Positions 29,851 through 39,557 of a stretch of DNA of 64,000 nucleotides are shown in pieces (within the stretch, counting starts at the first letter, position 1; every line of letters begins with the position of its first letter). Under the pieces are notes generated by a model that ran no database searches, had not been told where the DNA came from, and saw only the letters and a program-made list of their open reading frames with translations. The stretch is from Actinopolymorpha sp. NPDC004070 (lineage in GTDB: Bacteria; Actinomycetota; Actinomycetes; Propionibacteriales; Actinopolymorphaceae), in NCBI RefSeq assembly GCF_040610475.1, contig NZ_JBEXMJ010000008.1, positions 248,001 through 312,000 of the forward strand, given 5' to 3'. The position numbers were made by a program, and so were the translations under genes.

Positions 29851-31611
29851 TCAGGCCCCCTTCGGCGCCGAGGCGCGGGTTGCGGTGCGCGGCGCCAGGC
29901 GTTCGCGCGGCACCCCGAGCCGGGACGGATCGAGTCCGGAGAAGCGGTGTCCCTCACCGAAGAAGCGCGTGCGGGCCAGCAGCGTGACCAGCGGCTTGGT
30001 GAAGAAGAACACGATGATGATGTCGATCAGCGTGGTCAGCCCGAGCGCGTACGCGAAGCCGCGGACGTTGCCCACCGACAGCGCGTACAGCACCACCGCC
30101 GCCAGCAGCGACACAGAGTCCGCGGCGAGGATCGTGCGCCGGGCACGCACCCAGCCGGTCTCCACCGCGGTACGCAGACTTCGGCCGTCGCGCACTTCGT
30201 CGCGCAGGCGTTCGAAGTAGACGACGAAGGAGTCCGCGGTGATGCCGATGGCGACGATCAGGCCGGCGATCCCGGCCAGGGTGAGGGTGAAGCCCGCCGA
30301 CTTTCCGAGCAGCGTCACCGACACGTAGACCAGGGCGCCGGCCGCTGCCAGGGACAGCACGACCACCAGGCCGAGGCCGCGGTAGTAGAAGAACGAGTAG
30401 AGCACCACCAGCGCGAGGCCGATCGCCCCGGCGACCAGGCCGCCGGTGAGCTGGTCGCTTCCCAGGGTGGGAGACACCGCCGAGACCTGGCTGGTCTCGA
30501 AGCTCAGCGGCAGGGCGCCGTACTTCAGCGTGTTGGCGAGGTCGGTCGCCTCCTGCTGGGAGAAGTTGCCGGTGATGCTCGCCTGTCCGTCGGTGATCGG
30601 CCCCTGGATGACGGGGTAGGAGACGACCTTGCCGTCGAGCACGATCGCGAACTGGCTCAGCGGCTGCTGGAGTTGGTACATCTGCGTGCTCGCCTGCGCG
30701 AACTTGCTCTTGCCCTGGCCCTTCAGCCGAAGGCCGACCTGCCACGCGAGCTGGTTCTGCGGCAACTGGGCGCTGGCGTCGGCGATCTCGGAGCCGAGAA
30801 CGATCGCCGGCCCGAGGACGAACTTCGTGCCGCCATCGCGGTCACAGGTGAACAACACCTGCTTGGAGTTGTCCTTGCCGGGCGCGTAGTCGGCGCACTT
30901 GAACTTCTGCAGCTCGGCCAGCTGCTGTGGTGAGGCGCCGGTGGTGGAGACCCGGACCTTGCCGTTGTCGACCGTCGGCGTCGTGGCATCGGGGGCCGGC
31001 GTGGTCGCCTTCGGGCTCGGAGTGGCCGTCTTGGGGGTCGGCGTGGGAGTGGGCTTCGCCGCGTCCCGCCGGAACGCCTGGGGCACCGCACGGCCCGGAT
31101 CACGCGGCTTGGGGCTCGCGGTCGCCTTCTTCGAGGGCGTGACCGACGGCTTCACCGACGGGGACGCCGTCGGCTTCGGGGTGGCCTTCGACGTGGCCGG
31201 CGACTTCGACGGCGTGGGCTTGGCCTGCGGAGGAGTCGACACCGGCACCGCGGCCAGCACCTGGCGGAACCGCAGCTCCGCGGTGCTGCCGACCAGCCGG
31301 ACGATCTGGTCCTGGCCCACGCCCGGCACCTCGACCACGATGTGGTCGCTGCCCTGGGTGGTCACCTCGGCCTCGGCGATGGCGCCCACGCGGTTGCGGA
31401 TGATTTCGACCGCTTCGGCGAGCTTCTCCGGGGTGACCGGACCCTGACCCGCGGACGGCCGCGCGGTCAGCGTGATGGAGGTGCCCCCGCGTAGGTCGAG
31501 GCCGAGCCGTGGTGTCCACGCACCGAGCGTGGCCATCAGCCCGACACCGACCAGCAGCGCCACCAGGAGCACCGCGAGAGAACGCCAGGGATGCGGTCTC
31601 TTCGTCGCCAC
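29851..31611 (-). CDS. secD: Protein translocase subunit SecD with long low-complexity insert
   Basis: 586 residues. N-terminal helix at 10-30, then LGLDLRGGTSITLTA (conserved D1 motif) and the first extracytoplasmic domain. The later domain and the five C-terminal helices carry AGIAGLIVAIGITADSFVVY, diagnostic for SecD. An insert at about residues 123-213 is almost only Pro, Thr, Ser, Lys and Ala (PTPSKSPATSKATPKPTASP and similar), placing a flexible ~90-residue linker outside the membrane. It breaks no frame. Forms the yajC-secD-secF-apt operon. Confidence 0.96.
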   Translation of the reverse strand: MATKRPHPWRSLAVLLVALLVGVGLMATLGAWTPRLGLDLRGGTSITLTARPSAGQGPVTPEKLAEAVEIIRNRVGAIAEAEVTTQGSDHIVVEVPGVGQDQIVRLVGSTAELRFRQVLAAVPVSTPPQAKPTPSKSPATSKATPKPTASPSVKPSVTPSKKATASPKPRDPGRAVPQAFRRDAAKPTPTPTPKTATPSPKATTPAPDATTPTVDNGKVRVSTTGASPQQLAELQKFKCADYAPGKDNSKQVLFTCDRDGGTKFVLGPAIVLGSEIADASAQLPQNQLAWQVGLRLKGQGKSKFAQASTQMYQLQQPLSQFAIVLDGKVVSYPVIQGPITDGQASITGNFSQQEATDLANTLKYGALPLSFETSQVSAVSPTLGSDQLTGGLVAGAIGLALVVLYSFFYYRGLGLVVVLSLAAAGALVYVSVTLLGKSAGFTLTLAGIAGLIVAIGITADSFVVYFERLRDEVRDGRSLRTAVETGWVRARRTILAADSVSLLAAVVLYALSVGNVRGFAYALGLTTLIDIIIVFFFTKPLVTLLARTRFFGEGHRFSGLDPSRLGVPRERLAPRTATRASAPKGA

Positions 31612-31643
31612 GTCGTCTACTCACTCTCCCCGTGAAGCGGGTC

Positions 31644-32009
31644 TCATGCCGTGGGGTCCTCGGGGCGGTCGCTCGGCGGCGTGGTTCCTTCGCCGACCTG
31701 CGGCTGCGAGGGCTGGCCCGGCTGGTCGATGATGCGGACGATGGCCTGGCGTACGTGCCGGGCGTACACACCCGGTGCGATCTCGAGCACGACCGCGTCG
31801 TCCTCCACGGCGTGCACGGTGGCCAGCAGGCCCGCTCCGGTCATCACCTGCTGACCGGGCTGGAGCTTGCTCTGCATGTCCGTCGTCTCACGCTGGCGGC
31901 GTCGTTGCGGACGAATCGCCACGACCCAGAACAACACCAACAGAAGGATCGGGAGCAGCAGCGTCCAGTAGTTGGCGCCGCCGCCGGTGGCCGCCTGGCT
32001 GAGAAGCAT
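31644..32009 (-). CDS. yajC: Preprotein translocase subunit YajC
   Basis: 121 residues. An N-terminal helix (YWTLLLPILLLVLFWVVAI) is followed by RPQRRRQRETTDMQSKLQPG and QQVMTGAGLLATV, the YajC signature. A Pro/Gln-rich acidic tail ends the protein. It associates with SecDF at the membrane. First gene of the Sec accessory operon, 32 nt before secD. Confidence 0.95.
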   Translation of the reverse strand: MLLSQAATGGGANYWTLLLPILLLVLFWVVAIRPQRRRQRETTDMQSKLQPGQQVMTGAGLLATVHAVEDDAVVLEIAPGVYARHVRQAIVRIIDQPGQPSQPQVGEGTTPPSDRPEDPTA

Positions 32010-32258
32010 GGAGGTCGTTTCCTTCCCCGACGTCGCGAACGCCGGTTTGGTCGTCTGGCCACGGCCATGTCACGCACGGCCACCGGCGGAGTCTAGCGAC
32101 GCTGTCCGGCGCCGGGGTGTGCGACCTGTCCGTGGCGGGCGAGCCTTTCCGTCAGGCCGCGGGATGACCGGCGAGACGATCACCACCACGACCTTGGTGT
32201 CGACCTTGGTGTCGGCCTTGCCGTCGGCCCGTCGCGCGATGGGCCGGCGCCGCGCCGC

Positions 32259-33335
32259 TCACGGCACGTCGAACAGGCTGGGCGACTGCCCGAACGCCGC
32301 GTCGGCCGGAGGTGCCAGCCCGAGCTGCCGCCAGGCCGCCGGTGTCGCCACCCGGCCCCGTGGAGTGCGGGCGAGGTAGCCCCGCCGGACCAGGAACGGC
32401 TCGGCCACCTCCTCCACTGTCTCGCGTTCCTCGCCGACGGCGACGGCGAGGGTGGACACTCCCACCGGGCCGCCGCCGAACCGGCGGCACAGCGCGTCGA
32501 GCACGGCGCGGTCCAGCCGGTCCAGGCCCTCCTCGTCCACCTCGTACAGGTCGAGCGCGGCCCGCGCCGTATTCGTGCGTACGACACCGTCGGCACGCAC
32601 CTGTGCGTAGTCGCGGACCCGGCGCAACAGCCGGTTGGCGATCCGCGGCGTGCCGCGGGACCGGCTGGCCACCTCCCGGGCGGCGTCGTCGGTGATGGGT
32701 ACGTCGAGCAGGTGCGCGGACCGGCGGACGATCTCGTCCAGCTCGTCGACCTCGTAGTACTCCAGGTGGCCGGTGAAGCCGAAGCGGTCCCGCAGCGGAC
32801 CCGGCAGCAGCCCGGCGCGCGTGGTCGCGCCCACCAACGTGAACGGCGGGATCTCCAGCGGGATGGCGGTGGCGCCGGGGCCCTTGCCGACCACGACGTC
32901 GACCCGGAAGTCCTCCATCGCCATGTAGAGCATCTCCTCGGCGGGGCGGCTCATCCGGTGGATCTCGTCGAGGAAGAGCACCTCGCCCTCGGCCAGGGAG
33001 GACAGGATGGCGGCGAGGTCACCGGCGTGCTGGATGGCGGGGCCGCTGGTCACCCGCAGCGGCGCGGACAGCTCGGCGGCGATGATCATCGCCAGGGTCG
33101 TCTTGCCCAGCCCGGGCGGGCCGGCGAGCAGCACGTGGTCCGGTGGCCGGCCGCGGCTGCGGGCCGCCTCCAGCACCAGCCCGAGCTGGTCGCGGACGCG
33201 GCCCTGGCCGATCAGCTCCGCCAGGGTGCGGGGCCGCAGCGCCGCCTCGACGGTGCTCTCGTCGGCGGCCGCCTCCGCGGCGACCAGGGAACGGCCGACG
33301 GAGTGGTCGCCGCCCTCGTCGACGTGGGACGTCAT
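32259..33335 (-). CDS. ruvB: Holliday junction branch migration ATPase RuvB
   Basis: 358 residues. N-terminal acidic leader, then [20 protein letters not shown], Walker [17 protein letters not shown], Walker [19 protein letters not shown], sensor [19 protein letters not shown] and the C-terminal winged helix with [14 protein letters not shown]. It drives branch migration with RuvA during recombination repair. In the usual ruvC-ruvA-ruvB order, 80 nt after ruvA. Confidence 0.98.
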   Translation of the reverse strand: MTSHVDEGGDHSVGRSLVAAEAAADESTVEAALRPRTLAELIGQGRVRDQLGLVLEAARSRGRPPDHVLLAGPPGLGKTTLAMIIAAELSAPLRVTSGPAIQHAGDLAAILSSLAEGEVLFLDEIHRMSRPAEEMLYMAMEDFRVDVVVGKGPGATAIPLEIPPFTLVGATTRAGLLPGPLRDRFGFTGHLEYYEVDELDEIVRRSAHLLDVPITDDAAREVASRSRGTPRIANRLLRRVRDYAQVRADGVVRTNTARAALDLYEVDEEGLDRLDRAVLDALCRRFGGGPVGVSTLAVAVGEERETVEEVAEPFLVRRGYLARTPRGRVATPAAWRQLGLAPPADAAFGQSPSLFDVP

Positions 33336-33415
33336 GCGGACAACTCCTCGCGGATGGTCGGATCACGGTCAGCGGTGGCCGGTGGTGCCGGGTGGGTCTC
33401 GCCGGGAAGTCTTCG

Positions 33416-34096
33416 TCAGGCCTTGGAGAGCGTACGGAGGGCGGCTCGCAACAACGCGGCCACGTCGGGCGTGCCGGCGGCGCCGGCGGTGGACCCGGCG
33501 GCGTTCGCGCCGTTCCCGCCGTTCCCACCGGCCGTCTCCTCCGCCATCGGGGCCACGGCGTCCAGCGCTGACTCCGCCTCCCGGGCGGACCAGCCCAGGC
33601 CGAGCAGCGCGCCGCGTACCTGGTCGCGCCAGGCTGCGCCCGGCGCCACCCCGGCGACCGGAAGCGCGGCACCGGTGGCGGCCGAGGCGCCGACCGGCGC
33701 ACCGAGCCGGTCCTTCAGCTCCAGCACGATCCGCTGGGCGCCCTTGCGGCCGATGCCCGGAACCTTGGTGAGCGCGGCGAGGTCCTCGGTGGCGACCGCG
33801 CGGCGAAGCTCGTCCGGACGGTGAACGGCCAGCATCGCCTGTGCCAGCCTCGGTCCTACGCCGCTCGCGGTCTGCAGCAGTTCGAAGACCGCGCGTTCGT
33901 CGTCGTCGGCGAAGCCGTACAGGGTCAGGGAGTCCTCCCGGACGACCAGGCTGGTCGGCAGCTTCGCGGTCGCCCCCACCCGGAGCTCGGCGAGGGTGGC
34001 CGGGGCGGCCCGGACCTCCATGCCGACCCCGCCGACCTCGACGACGGCGGCGTCGAGCCCGACGGAGGCGATGGTTCCACGGACGAATGCGATCAC
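33416..34096 (-). CDS. ruvA: Holliday junction branch migration protein RuvA
   Basis: 226 residues from a GTG at 34096 that overlaps the ruvC TGA (GTGA); GAGGAG lies six bases upstream. N-terminal OB fold ([13 protein letters not shown]), two helix-hairpin-helix motifs ([17 protein letters not shown] and [19 protein letters not shown]), and a C-terminal RuvB-contact domain. A Gly/Asn/Ala-rich linker ([18 protein letters not shown]) lies inside the third domain and is longer than usual. The open frame extends 84 codons upstream but that part overlaps ruvC. Confidence 0.97.
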   Translation of the reverse strand: MIAFVRGTIASVGLDAAVVEVGGVGMEVRAAPATLAELRVGATAKLPTSLVVREDSLTLYGFADDDERAVFELLQTASGVGPRLAQAMLAVHRPDELRRAVATEDLAALTKVPGIGRKGAQRIVLELKDRLGAPVGASAATGAALPVAGVAPGAAWRDQVRGALLGLGWSAREAESALDAVAPMAEETAGGNGGNGANAAGSTAGAAGTPDVAALLRAALRTLSKA

Positions 34097-34806
34097 GTGC
34101 TGCTCCTCGGTGGGTCGGGGGCGCGGCGTGGAGTCTGCCACCTGGCCGCCCCGGTCGTCGCTGTGGTCGTACTGGTGGCCCTGATCGCCTTGGTCGTGGG
34201 CCTGGTCGCCCCAGTCGTCGCTCCGGTGGCGGCCCGCGCGGCCTGCACCTTCGCGGCCTGGGCCCTGGCGGCCTGGGTCTGTGCGGCCTGCAGCTTCACC
34301 GCCCGCGCCTTCGCGGCCTCGATGCGAGCCGCCGCGGGCCCGCGCCACAGGTGGCAGATGGCCAGCGCCAGCGCGTCCGCGGCGTCTGCCGGACGGGGCT
34401 TGCTGGCCAGGGCGAGGATCCGGGTGACCATGTTCGTCACCTGCTCCTTGCCGGCGCGGCCGCTGCCGGTGACCGCGGCCTTGACCTCGCTGGGCGTGTG
34501 CAGGCCGACCGGAATGCCGCGCCGGGCCGCCGCGGCCAGCACGACACCGCTCACCTGGGCGGTGCCCATCACGGTGCGGACGTTGTGCTGGCTGAACACG
34601 CGTTCCAGTGCGACCGCGTCGGGCCGGTGCTCGTCCAGCCAGTCACCGATCGCCCGGTCGACGGCGAGCAGGCGGGCGCCGAGATCCTCGTCGGGTCCGG
34701 TGCGCACGACGTCGACGGCGACCAGCGCCAGCTGACGGGGATGCCCGCCCTGGACCAGCCCGAGCCCGCAGCGGGTCAGGCCGGGGTCGACTCCGAGCAC
34801 CCGCAC
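34093..34806 (-). CDS. ruvC: Crossover junction endodeoxyribonuclease RuvC with Ala-rich tail
   Basis: 237 residues against a usual length of about 160-185. All four catalytic acids are in place: D7 ([11 protein letters not shown]), E68 (AVALERVF), D141 and D144 ([15 protein letters not shown]). It resolves Holliday junctions made with RuvAB. From about residue 155 the protein continues as a low-complexity tail of Ala, Gln, Lys, Arg and Thr ([20 protein letters not shown]), ending in [10 protein letters not shown]. The tail is in frame up to the ruvA overlap, so it seems to be a real extension. Confidence 0.96.
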   Translation of the reverse strand: MRVLGVDPGLTRCGLGLVQGGHPRQLALVAVDVVRTGPDEDLGARLLAVDRAIGDWLDEHRPDAVALERVFSQHNVRTVMGTAQVSGVVLAAAARRGIPVGLHTPSEVKAAVTGSGRAGKEQVTNMVTRILALASKPRPADAADALALAICHLWRGPAAARIEAAKARAVKLQAAQTQAARAQAAKVQAARAATGATTGATRPTTKAIRATSTTTATTGAARWQTPRRAPDPPRSST

Positions 34807-34939
34807 CGGCTGTCGTACCTCCCGCCTCGTTCACCGAACACCTGTTCGGAGCCTAGCGGTGGTTGATCAGCGGAAGGCGAGCGACGCGCCGGTGCGAAGC
34901 GAAGTCGCGCGTACGCCGGACCGTAGCCGCGGCCCGCGG

Positions 34940-36709
34940 TCAGCCGGGCCAGTCCGGTCGCGGGAACGGGTTGTGCTCCAGCGGCCACCAGGCCACGGGC
35001 TCGGCGCTCGCCACCGCGAGCAGGAACAACGTCAGCACGGCGAGCACCACCCCGGTCGCGACCAGGACGCCCCGGCGCCGGCCGACGACCCGGCGCAGGA
35101 TCCGCCGCGAACCCTCCTGCAGGCCCTCGCCGCGGATGCCCCACCAGGTCAGCGCGGCCACGACCAGTCCGGTGACCCCGCAGGCCAGGTCCCAGCGCGG
35201 GCGGATGGCGCCGACGTAGAAGAACAGGACGAGCACCGCCACCAGGAACCCCGCGCCGATGAGCGCCGCGGCGACCGTGAGGACGGTGACCGCGGCCGAT
35301 CGGACGACGTGCCAGGGCAGCACGGCCACGACAGCGAACGGGTCCGACCGCCGCCGGCCGCGCTGGTGGCGACGGCGCTCGACGAACCCGGCCGAACCCT
35401 GCACGGTCCAGGCGACCAGTGACCAGCCGACCAGCAGTGCCAGCGCGCCGAACGGTGCCACGGCCGCGACCGAACCGACGGTGAGGAAGCCCAGCCCGGT
35501 CAGCACGCGGTACGACGACCGCGGCAGGCCCGAGTGCGAGGCTCGTGCGGCGGCTTCGGCACCACCCTCGGCGTCGCGCCCCGGCCCATCGGGATACTGC
35601 TCGTCGGCGTACTGCTCGTCCGCGTAGGTCCGGTCGGCGTTGGTCTGATCGTGCCCGTCGGGCCTGTCGTCGTCCTGGTCGTCGCCGGGGACGGCCGGGT
35701 AGACGGCGGTTCCGCCGGGCGAGCCGCCGGCGTACCGGTCGTCTCGGCCGTACGTGTCGTCGGCATACGTTCCCACTGGTACGCCGGTGCCGAGGCGCAC
35801 GGTCTCCGGGTGGCTGGGGTCGTCGGGTTCGTACGCCCCCGCCGGGTCGTACGCGTCGGCATACTCGTCGTCGGGATACGGCGCGGGCGGCTCCTCCCCC
35901 GTCTCAAGCCAGCGCAGCAGCTGTGCCGACGTCGGGCGCTCGGCGGGGTTCTTCGCGAAGCACCGGAGGAGCACCGGCTCCAGCCACTCCGGGCAGCCGG
36001 CGAGGTCGGGGTCCTCGTGCAGGACGCGGTAGGCGACCGCCTCCAGCGGCCCGCGCCCGAACGGCGGGCGGCCGGTGGCGGCGTAGGCCACCGTGGCCGC
36101 CCAGGCGTGCACGTCGGCGGCGCCGGAGACGTCGGTGCCGGTGAGGATCTCCGGCGCGACGTAGCCCGGTGTGCCGTACACCAGGCCGGGCGTCGTCATC
36201 CGGGTGTCGTCGGCGATCTGGGCGATGCCGAAGTCGATCACCACGGCGATCCCGTCGGCCAGCAGCACGTTGCCCGGCTTCAGGTCGCGGTGCACCACTC
36301 CGGCGCCGTGAATCGAGCACAGCGCGTCGGCCAGGTCACCGGCCAGGTCGGCGAGCTCCGCCCCGGCCAGCGGGCCGTCGGCATCGACCACCTCGTACAG
36401 CGCCGGGCCGTCCACGAAGTCGGTGACGAGGTACGGCGTGGCCGCCGCGACGTCGGCGTCGAGCACCTGGGCGACGTGCCTGCCGCGCACCCGGGCGAGC
36501 ACCCGGGCCTCGCGCGCGAACCGGGCCCGTGACTCCGCGTCACCGGCGATGTGGGGGCGCAGGAGCTTGACCGCCACCACCCGGCCCCGCGGATCGGTGG
36601 CCCGGTGGACCACACCCATGCCGCCCTCGCCGACCCGCTCGTGAAGCACGTAGCCGCCGAGTCGGGCCGACTCGACTGTGGTGGCTTCGTCGGCGAGGTC
36701 ACGTCGCAC
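34940..36709 (-). CDS. Ser/Thr protein kinase with polytopic membrane C-terminus
   Basis: 589 residues from a GTG at 36709. The kinase domain spans about residues 20-270: glycine loop VGEGGMGVV, Lys48 in VAVKLL, HRDLKPGN with H140-R141-D142, DFG at 159-161, and PGYVAPE at 181-187. All catalytic residues are present, so it should be active. A Tyr/Asp/Gly-rich linker of about 120 residues with short repeats (ADEQYADEQYPDG) follows. The last ~170 residues contain about five hydrophobic segments rather than one helix with PASTA repeats, so it is not PknB. Signal and targets are unknown. Stands alone between ruvC and the pdx/yebC genes. Confidence 0.92.
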   Translation of the reverse strand: MRRDLADEATTVESARLGGYVLHERVGEGGMGVVHRATDPRGRVVAVKLLRPHIAGDAESRARFAREARVLARVRGRHVAQVLDADVAAATPYLVTDFVDGPALYEVVDADGPLAGAELADLAGDLADALCSIHGAGVVHRDLKPGNVLLADGIAVVIDFGIAQIADDTRMTTPGLVYGTPGYVAPEILTGTDVSGAADVHAWAATVAYAATGRPPFGRGPLEAVAYRVLHEDPDLAGCPEWLEPVLLRCFAKNPAERPTSAQLLRWLETGEEPPAPYPDDEYADAYDPAGAYEPDDPSHPETVRLGTGVPVGTYADDTYGRDDRYAGGSPGGTAVYPAVPGDDQDDDRPDGHDQTNADRTYADEQYADEQYPDGPGRDAEGGAEAAARASHSGLPRSSYRVLTGLGFLTVGSVAAVAPFGALALLVGWSLVAWTVQGSAGFVERRRHQRGRRRSDPFAVVAVLPWHVVRSAAVTVLTVAAALIGAGFLVAVLVLFFYVGAIRPRWDLACGVTGLVVAALTWWGIRGEGLQEGSRRILRRVVGRRRGVLVATGVVLAVLTLFLLAVASAEPVAWWPLEHNPFPRPDWPG

Positions 36710-36838
36710 GCCAACACGTTAACCGCCACCGTCGGCAGATGTCGGGCCCAAGGGCGGGACGTCCACCCTGACGAAACCCTGAGGTCGGTACCCCGGGATG
36801 GCGTCAAATCGCCCGAAAACATGCGGTCGTACGACAAA

Positions 36839-36874
36839 CCGCCGCCCGCACCCGGCTCACGGGTGGGGCGGCGG
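36839..36874 (-). terminator. Terminator-like hairpin after yebC
   Basis: A 14-bp GC-rich stem with one bulged base pairs 36839-36853 with 36861-36874 around a 7-base loop. On the minus strand the next bases are TTTGTCG and, further on, TTTTC. It lies 33 nt past the yebC stop and before the kinase gene. Confidence 0.55.
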
Positions 36875-36906
36875 CGAAGCCTTCCGAAAGGCCGCGCTCG
36901 AGGCTG

Positions 36907-37668
36907 CTAGCCGACCTTCTCCATGATCTCGTCGGAGACGTCGAAGTTGGCGTAGACGTTCTGCACGTCGTCGCAGTCCTCCAGTGCCTCGACCAGCTTG
37001 AAGATCTTCGGCGCGGTCTCCTCGTCCAGCGGCACGGTGACGCTGGGCACGAAGCTCGCCTCGGCTGACTCGTAGTCGATCCCGGCGTCCTGCAGCGCGG
37101 TGCGTACGGCCACCAGATCAGTCGGCTCGGAGATCACCTCGAACGCCTCGCCGAGGTTGTTGACCTCCTCCGCGCCGGCGTCGAGCACCGCGCCGAGTAC
37201 GTCGTCCTCGCCGAGCTCGCGCCCCTCCTGCTCGCGGGGGACGACCACGACGCCACGCCGGCTGAACATGTAGGAGACGCTGCCCGCGTCGGCCATCGTC
37301 CCGCCGTTGCGGGTGGTGGCGGTGCGCACGTCACCGGCGGCGCGGTTGCGGTTGTCGGTGAGGCACTCGATCAGGATCGCGACCCCGGCGGGGCCGTAGC
37401 CCTCGTACATGATCGTCTGGTAGTCGGCGCCGCCGGCCTCCAGGCCCGCCCCGCGTTTGACCGCGCGGTCGATGTTGTCGTTGGGGACCGAGGACTTCTT
37501 CGCCTTCTGGATGGCGTCGTAGAGCGTCGGGTTGCCGGCCGGGTCTCCCCCGCCGACCCGCGCGGCGACCTCGATGTTCTTGATCAGCTTCGCGAAGAGC
37601 TTGCCGCGCCTGGCGTCGACGACGGCCTTCTTGTGCTTGGTGGTCGCCCACTTGGAGTGGCCGGACAT
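36907..37668 (-). CDS. yebC: YebC/PmpR-family protein (translation or transcription factor)
   Basis: 253 residues. Starts [22 protein letters not shown], the universal TACO1/YebC opening, then [20 protein letters not shown] and [19 protein letters not shown]. Acidic C-terminal half ending [14 protein letters not shown]. YebC proteins were first described as transcription regulators; newer work links one branch to relief of ribosome stalling on proline stretches. Six bases separate it from pdxT, and it is normally placed near ruvC or pdxT in actinobacteria. Confidence 0.97.
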   Translation of the reverse strand: MSGHSKWATTKHKKAVVDARRGKLFAKLIKNIEVAARVGGGDPAGNPTLYDAIQKAKKSSVPNDNIDRAVKRGAGLEAGGADYQTIMYEGYGPAGVAILIECLTDNRNRAAGDVRTATTRNGGTMADAGSVSYMFSRRGVVVVPREQEGRELGEDDVLGAVLDAGAEEVNNLGEAFEVISEPTDLVAVRTALQDAGIDYESAEASFVPSVTVPLDEETAPKIFKLVEALEDCDDVQNVYANFDVSDEIMEKVG

Positions 37669-37674
37669 GGCGGG

Positions 37675-38289
37675 CTACGCCTCCTTCACGAGTTCGACGA
37701 AGTAGCGGTGGATGCGCGCGTCACCGGCAAGCTCGGGATGGAAGGCTGTGGCGAGCAGGCGACCCTGGCGGACCGCGACGATCCTACCGGCGGCCGGCCC
37801 GGAGGCGACGCGGGCGAGCACCTCGGCGCCGGCGCCCACCGACTCCACCCAGGGTGCTCTTATGAACACCGCGTGGTAGGGCTCGGGCTGCGGGCTGGGG
37901 TCGATGGCGTTCAGCGGCACGTCGGCCTCGAACGAGTCGACCTGACGGCCGAACGCGTTGCGGCGTACGGTCACGTCGATCCCGCCGACCGTCTGCTGAC
38001 CCTCGATGCCGTCCTGGATCCGGTCGGCGAGCATGATCATGCCCGCGCAGGTGCCGAACGCCGGCATGCCACCGGCCACCCGCTTGCGCAGCGGCTCGAG
38101 CAGATCGAACGCCGTTGCCAGCTTGAACATCGTGGTCGACTCACCACCTGGCACGACCAGGGCGTCGACGGCGAGGAGCTCCTCGGGCCGGCGGACGTTG
38201 ACCGGCTTCGCGCCGGACTCCGCCAGCATCCGGTGGTGTTCGCGGATGTCGCCCTGCAGGGCGAGAATGCCGATGGTGGGTTCGCTCAC
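37675..38289 (-). CDS. pdxT: Pyridoxal 5'-phosphate synthase glutaminase subunit
   Basis: 204 residues from a GTG at 38289. Class I glutaminase: [17 protein letters not shown], oxyanion/glutamine motif [13 protein letters not shown], nucleophile Cys in GTCAGMIML, and His-Glu in AFHPELAGD. It supplies ammonia to PdxS for vitamin B6 synthesis. It is separated from pdxS by 251 nt containing a hairpin and short repeats, so the two may not be strictly co-transcribed. The protein upstream reading frame in the spacer is not family-like. Confidence 0.97.
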   Translation of the reverse strand: MSEPTIGILALQGDIREHHRMLAESGAKPVNVRRPEELLAVDALVVPGGESTTMFKLATAFDLLEPLRKRVAGGMPAFGTCAGMIMLADRIQDGIEGQQTVGGIDVTVRRNAFGRQVDSFEADVPLNAIDPSPQPEPYHAVFIRAPWVESVGAGAEVLARVASGPAAGRIVAVRQGRLLATAFHPELAGDARIHRYFVELVKEA

Positions 38290-38445
38290 TGGGTTCCTTG
38301 CGCACGTCGGGGCACAGTCGGGGTTGCGTTCCAGGGCACACTTGCGGGCAAAGTCCCAGTCTACGAGGGCGGCCCAACCTCACCGGGGCGTACCAGCTCC
38401 CACCAACCCGGAGCAGCCCCGAGCAACCCGTGGCAATCCGTGGCG

Positions 38446-38493
38446 GCTCGTACGGAAGTTCGCAGGGAAGTCCGTACGAAGCTCGTACGGAAG
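38446..38493. repeat. Short GTACGGAAG repeats between pdxS and pdxT
   Basis: GCTCGTACGGAAG occurs at 38446-38458 and again at 38481-38493, with a related GTCCGTACGAAG in between. They lie in the 251 nt spacer upstream of pdxT. CGTACG is a common word in this genome, so they may be regulator sites or chance. Confidence 0.4.
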
Positions 38494-38500
38494 AACGCGG

Positions 38501-38528
38501 GAGGCGCCGGCCGGCACCGGCGCCCCTC
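38501..38528 (-). terminator. Hairpin after pdxS
   Basis: GAGGCGCCGG at 38501-38510 pairs with 38517-38528 with one bulge, directly after the pdxS stop on the minus strand. No U-tract is visible. It could attenuate read-through into pdxT. Confidence 0.4.
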
Positions 38529-38540
38529 ACAGGTGCGTGG

Positions 38541-39476
38541 TCACCAACCGCGGGTGGCCAGCCGCTCGCTCTCCGGGAGGTCGCGGACGTTCAGACCGAC
38601 CATCGCCTCGCCGAGGCCCCGGGACACCTTCGCCACCACGTCGGGGTCGTCGTGGAAGGTGGTCGCCTTCACGATCGCCTCGGCCCGCTTGGCCGGGTCG
38701 CCGGACTTGAAGATGCCCGAGCCGACGAACACGCCCTCGGCTCCGAGCTGCATCATCATCGCCGCGTCGGCCGGGGTGGCGATGCCGCCGGCGGTGAACA
38801 GCACGACCGGCAGCTTGCCGGCGCGGGCCACCTCCTGCACCAGGTCGTAGGGCGCGCGCAGCTCCTTCGCCGCGACGAACAGCTCCTCGTCGTCGAGCGT
38901 GCCGAGCCGGCGGATCTCGGCGCGGATGGACCGCATGTGGCGGGTGGCCTCCACGACGTTGCCGGTGCCGGCCTCACCCTTGGAACGGATCATCGCGGCA
39001 CCCTCGGACAGGCGGCGCAGCGCCTCGCCGAGGTTGGTGGCCCCGCACACGAAGGGGACGGTGAACGCCCACTTGTCGATGTGGTGCGCCTCGTCGGCGG
39101 GGGTGAGGACCTCGGACTCGTCCACGTAGTCGACGCCGATCGCCTGCAGGACCTGGGCCTCGACGAAGTGGCCGATGCGGGCCTTGGCCATCACCGGGAT
39201 GGAGACCGCGCTGATGATGCCGTCGATCATGTCGGGGTCGCTCATCCGGGCCACGCCGCCCTGCACCCGGATGTCGGCCGGGACCCGCTCGAGCGCCATC
39301 ACCGCGACGGCGCCGGCGTCCTCGGCGATCTTCGCCTGCTCGGGCGTGACCACATCCATGATCACCCCGCCCTTGAGCATCTCCGCCATGCCGCGCTTGA
39401 CCTTGGCGGTCCCGGTGACGGGGGCGGAGGTGGGCCGGCTGGTGGCGTCGGTGGATGCGGACTGTGCTTCGGTCAC
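38541..39476 (-). CDS. pdxS: Pyridoxal 5'-phosphate synthase lyase subunit
   Basis: 311 residues. A 22-residue Ser/Thr-rich N-terminus precedes [20 protein letters not shown], the PdxS hallmark. Further matches are [36 protein letters not shown] and [14 protein letters not shown]. It builds PLP from ribose 5-phosphate, glyceraldehyde 3-phosphate and ammonia from PdxT. A full-length (beta/alpha)8 barrel. Lies 81 nt after the LemA-like gene on the same strand. Confidence 0.98.
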   Translation of the reverse strand: MTEAQSASTDATSRPTSAPVTGTAKVKRGMAEMLKGGVIMDVVTPEQAKIAEDAGAVAVMALERVPADIRVQGGVARMSDPDMIDGIISAVSIPVMAKARIGHFVEAQVLQAIGVDYVDESEVLTPADEAHHIDKWAFTVPFVCGATNLGEALRRLSEGAAMIRSKGEAGTGNVVEATRHMRSIRAEIRRLGTLDDEELFVAAKELRAPYDLVQEVARAGKLPVVLFTAGGIATPADAAMMMQLGAEGVFVGSGIFKSGDPAKRAEAIVKATTFHDDPDVVAKVSRGLGEAMVGLNVRDLPESERLATRGW

Positions 39477-39557
39477 TGTCTACCTCGCGAGAGTGGGCAC
39501 GGAACGGCACATCCATGGTAGGCGACCGCGCGTGACGTCCCGCCGCGTGGCGGGTGA

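Noticed and set aside
33345..34348. Extended RuvA with an Arg/Gly/Asp-rich leader
   Set aside because: The leader overlaps ruvC in another frame. GTG 34096 with GAGGAG gives a standard RuvA.
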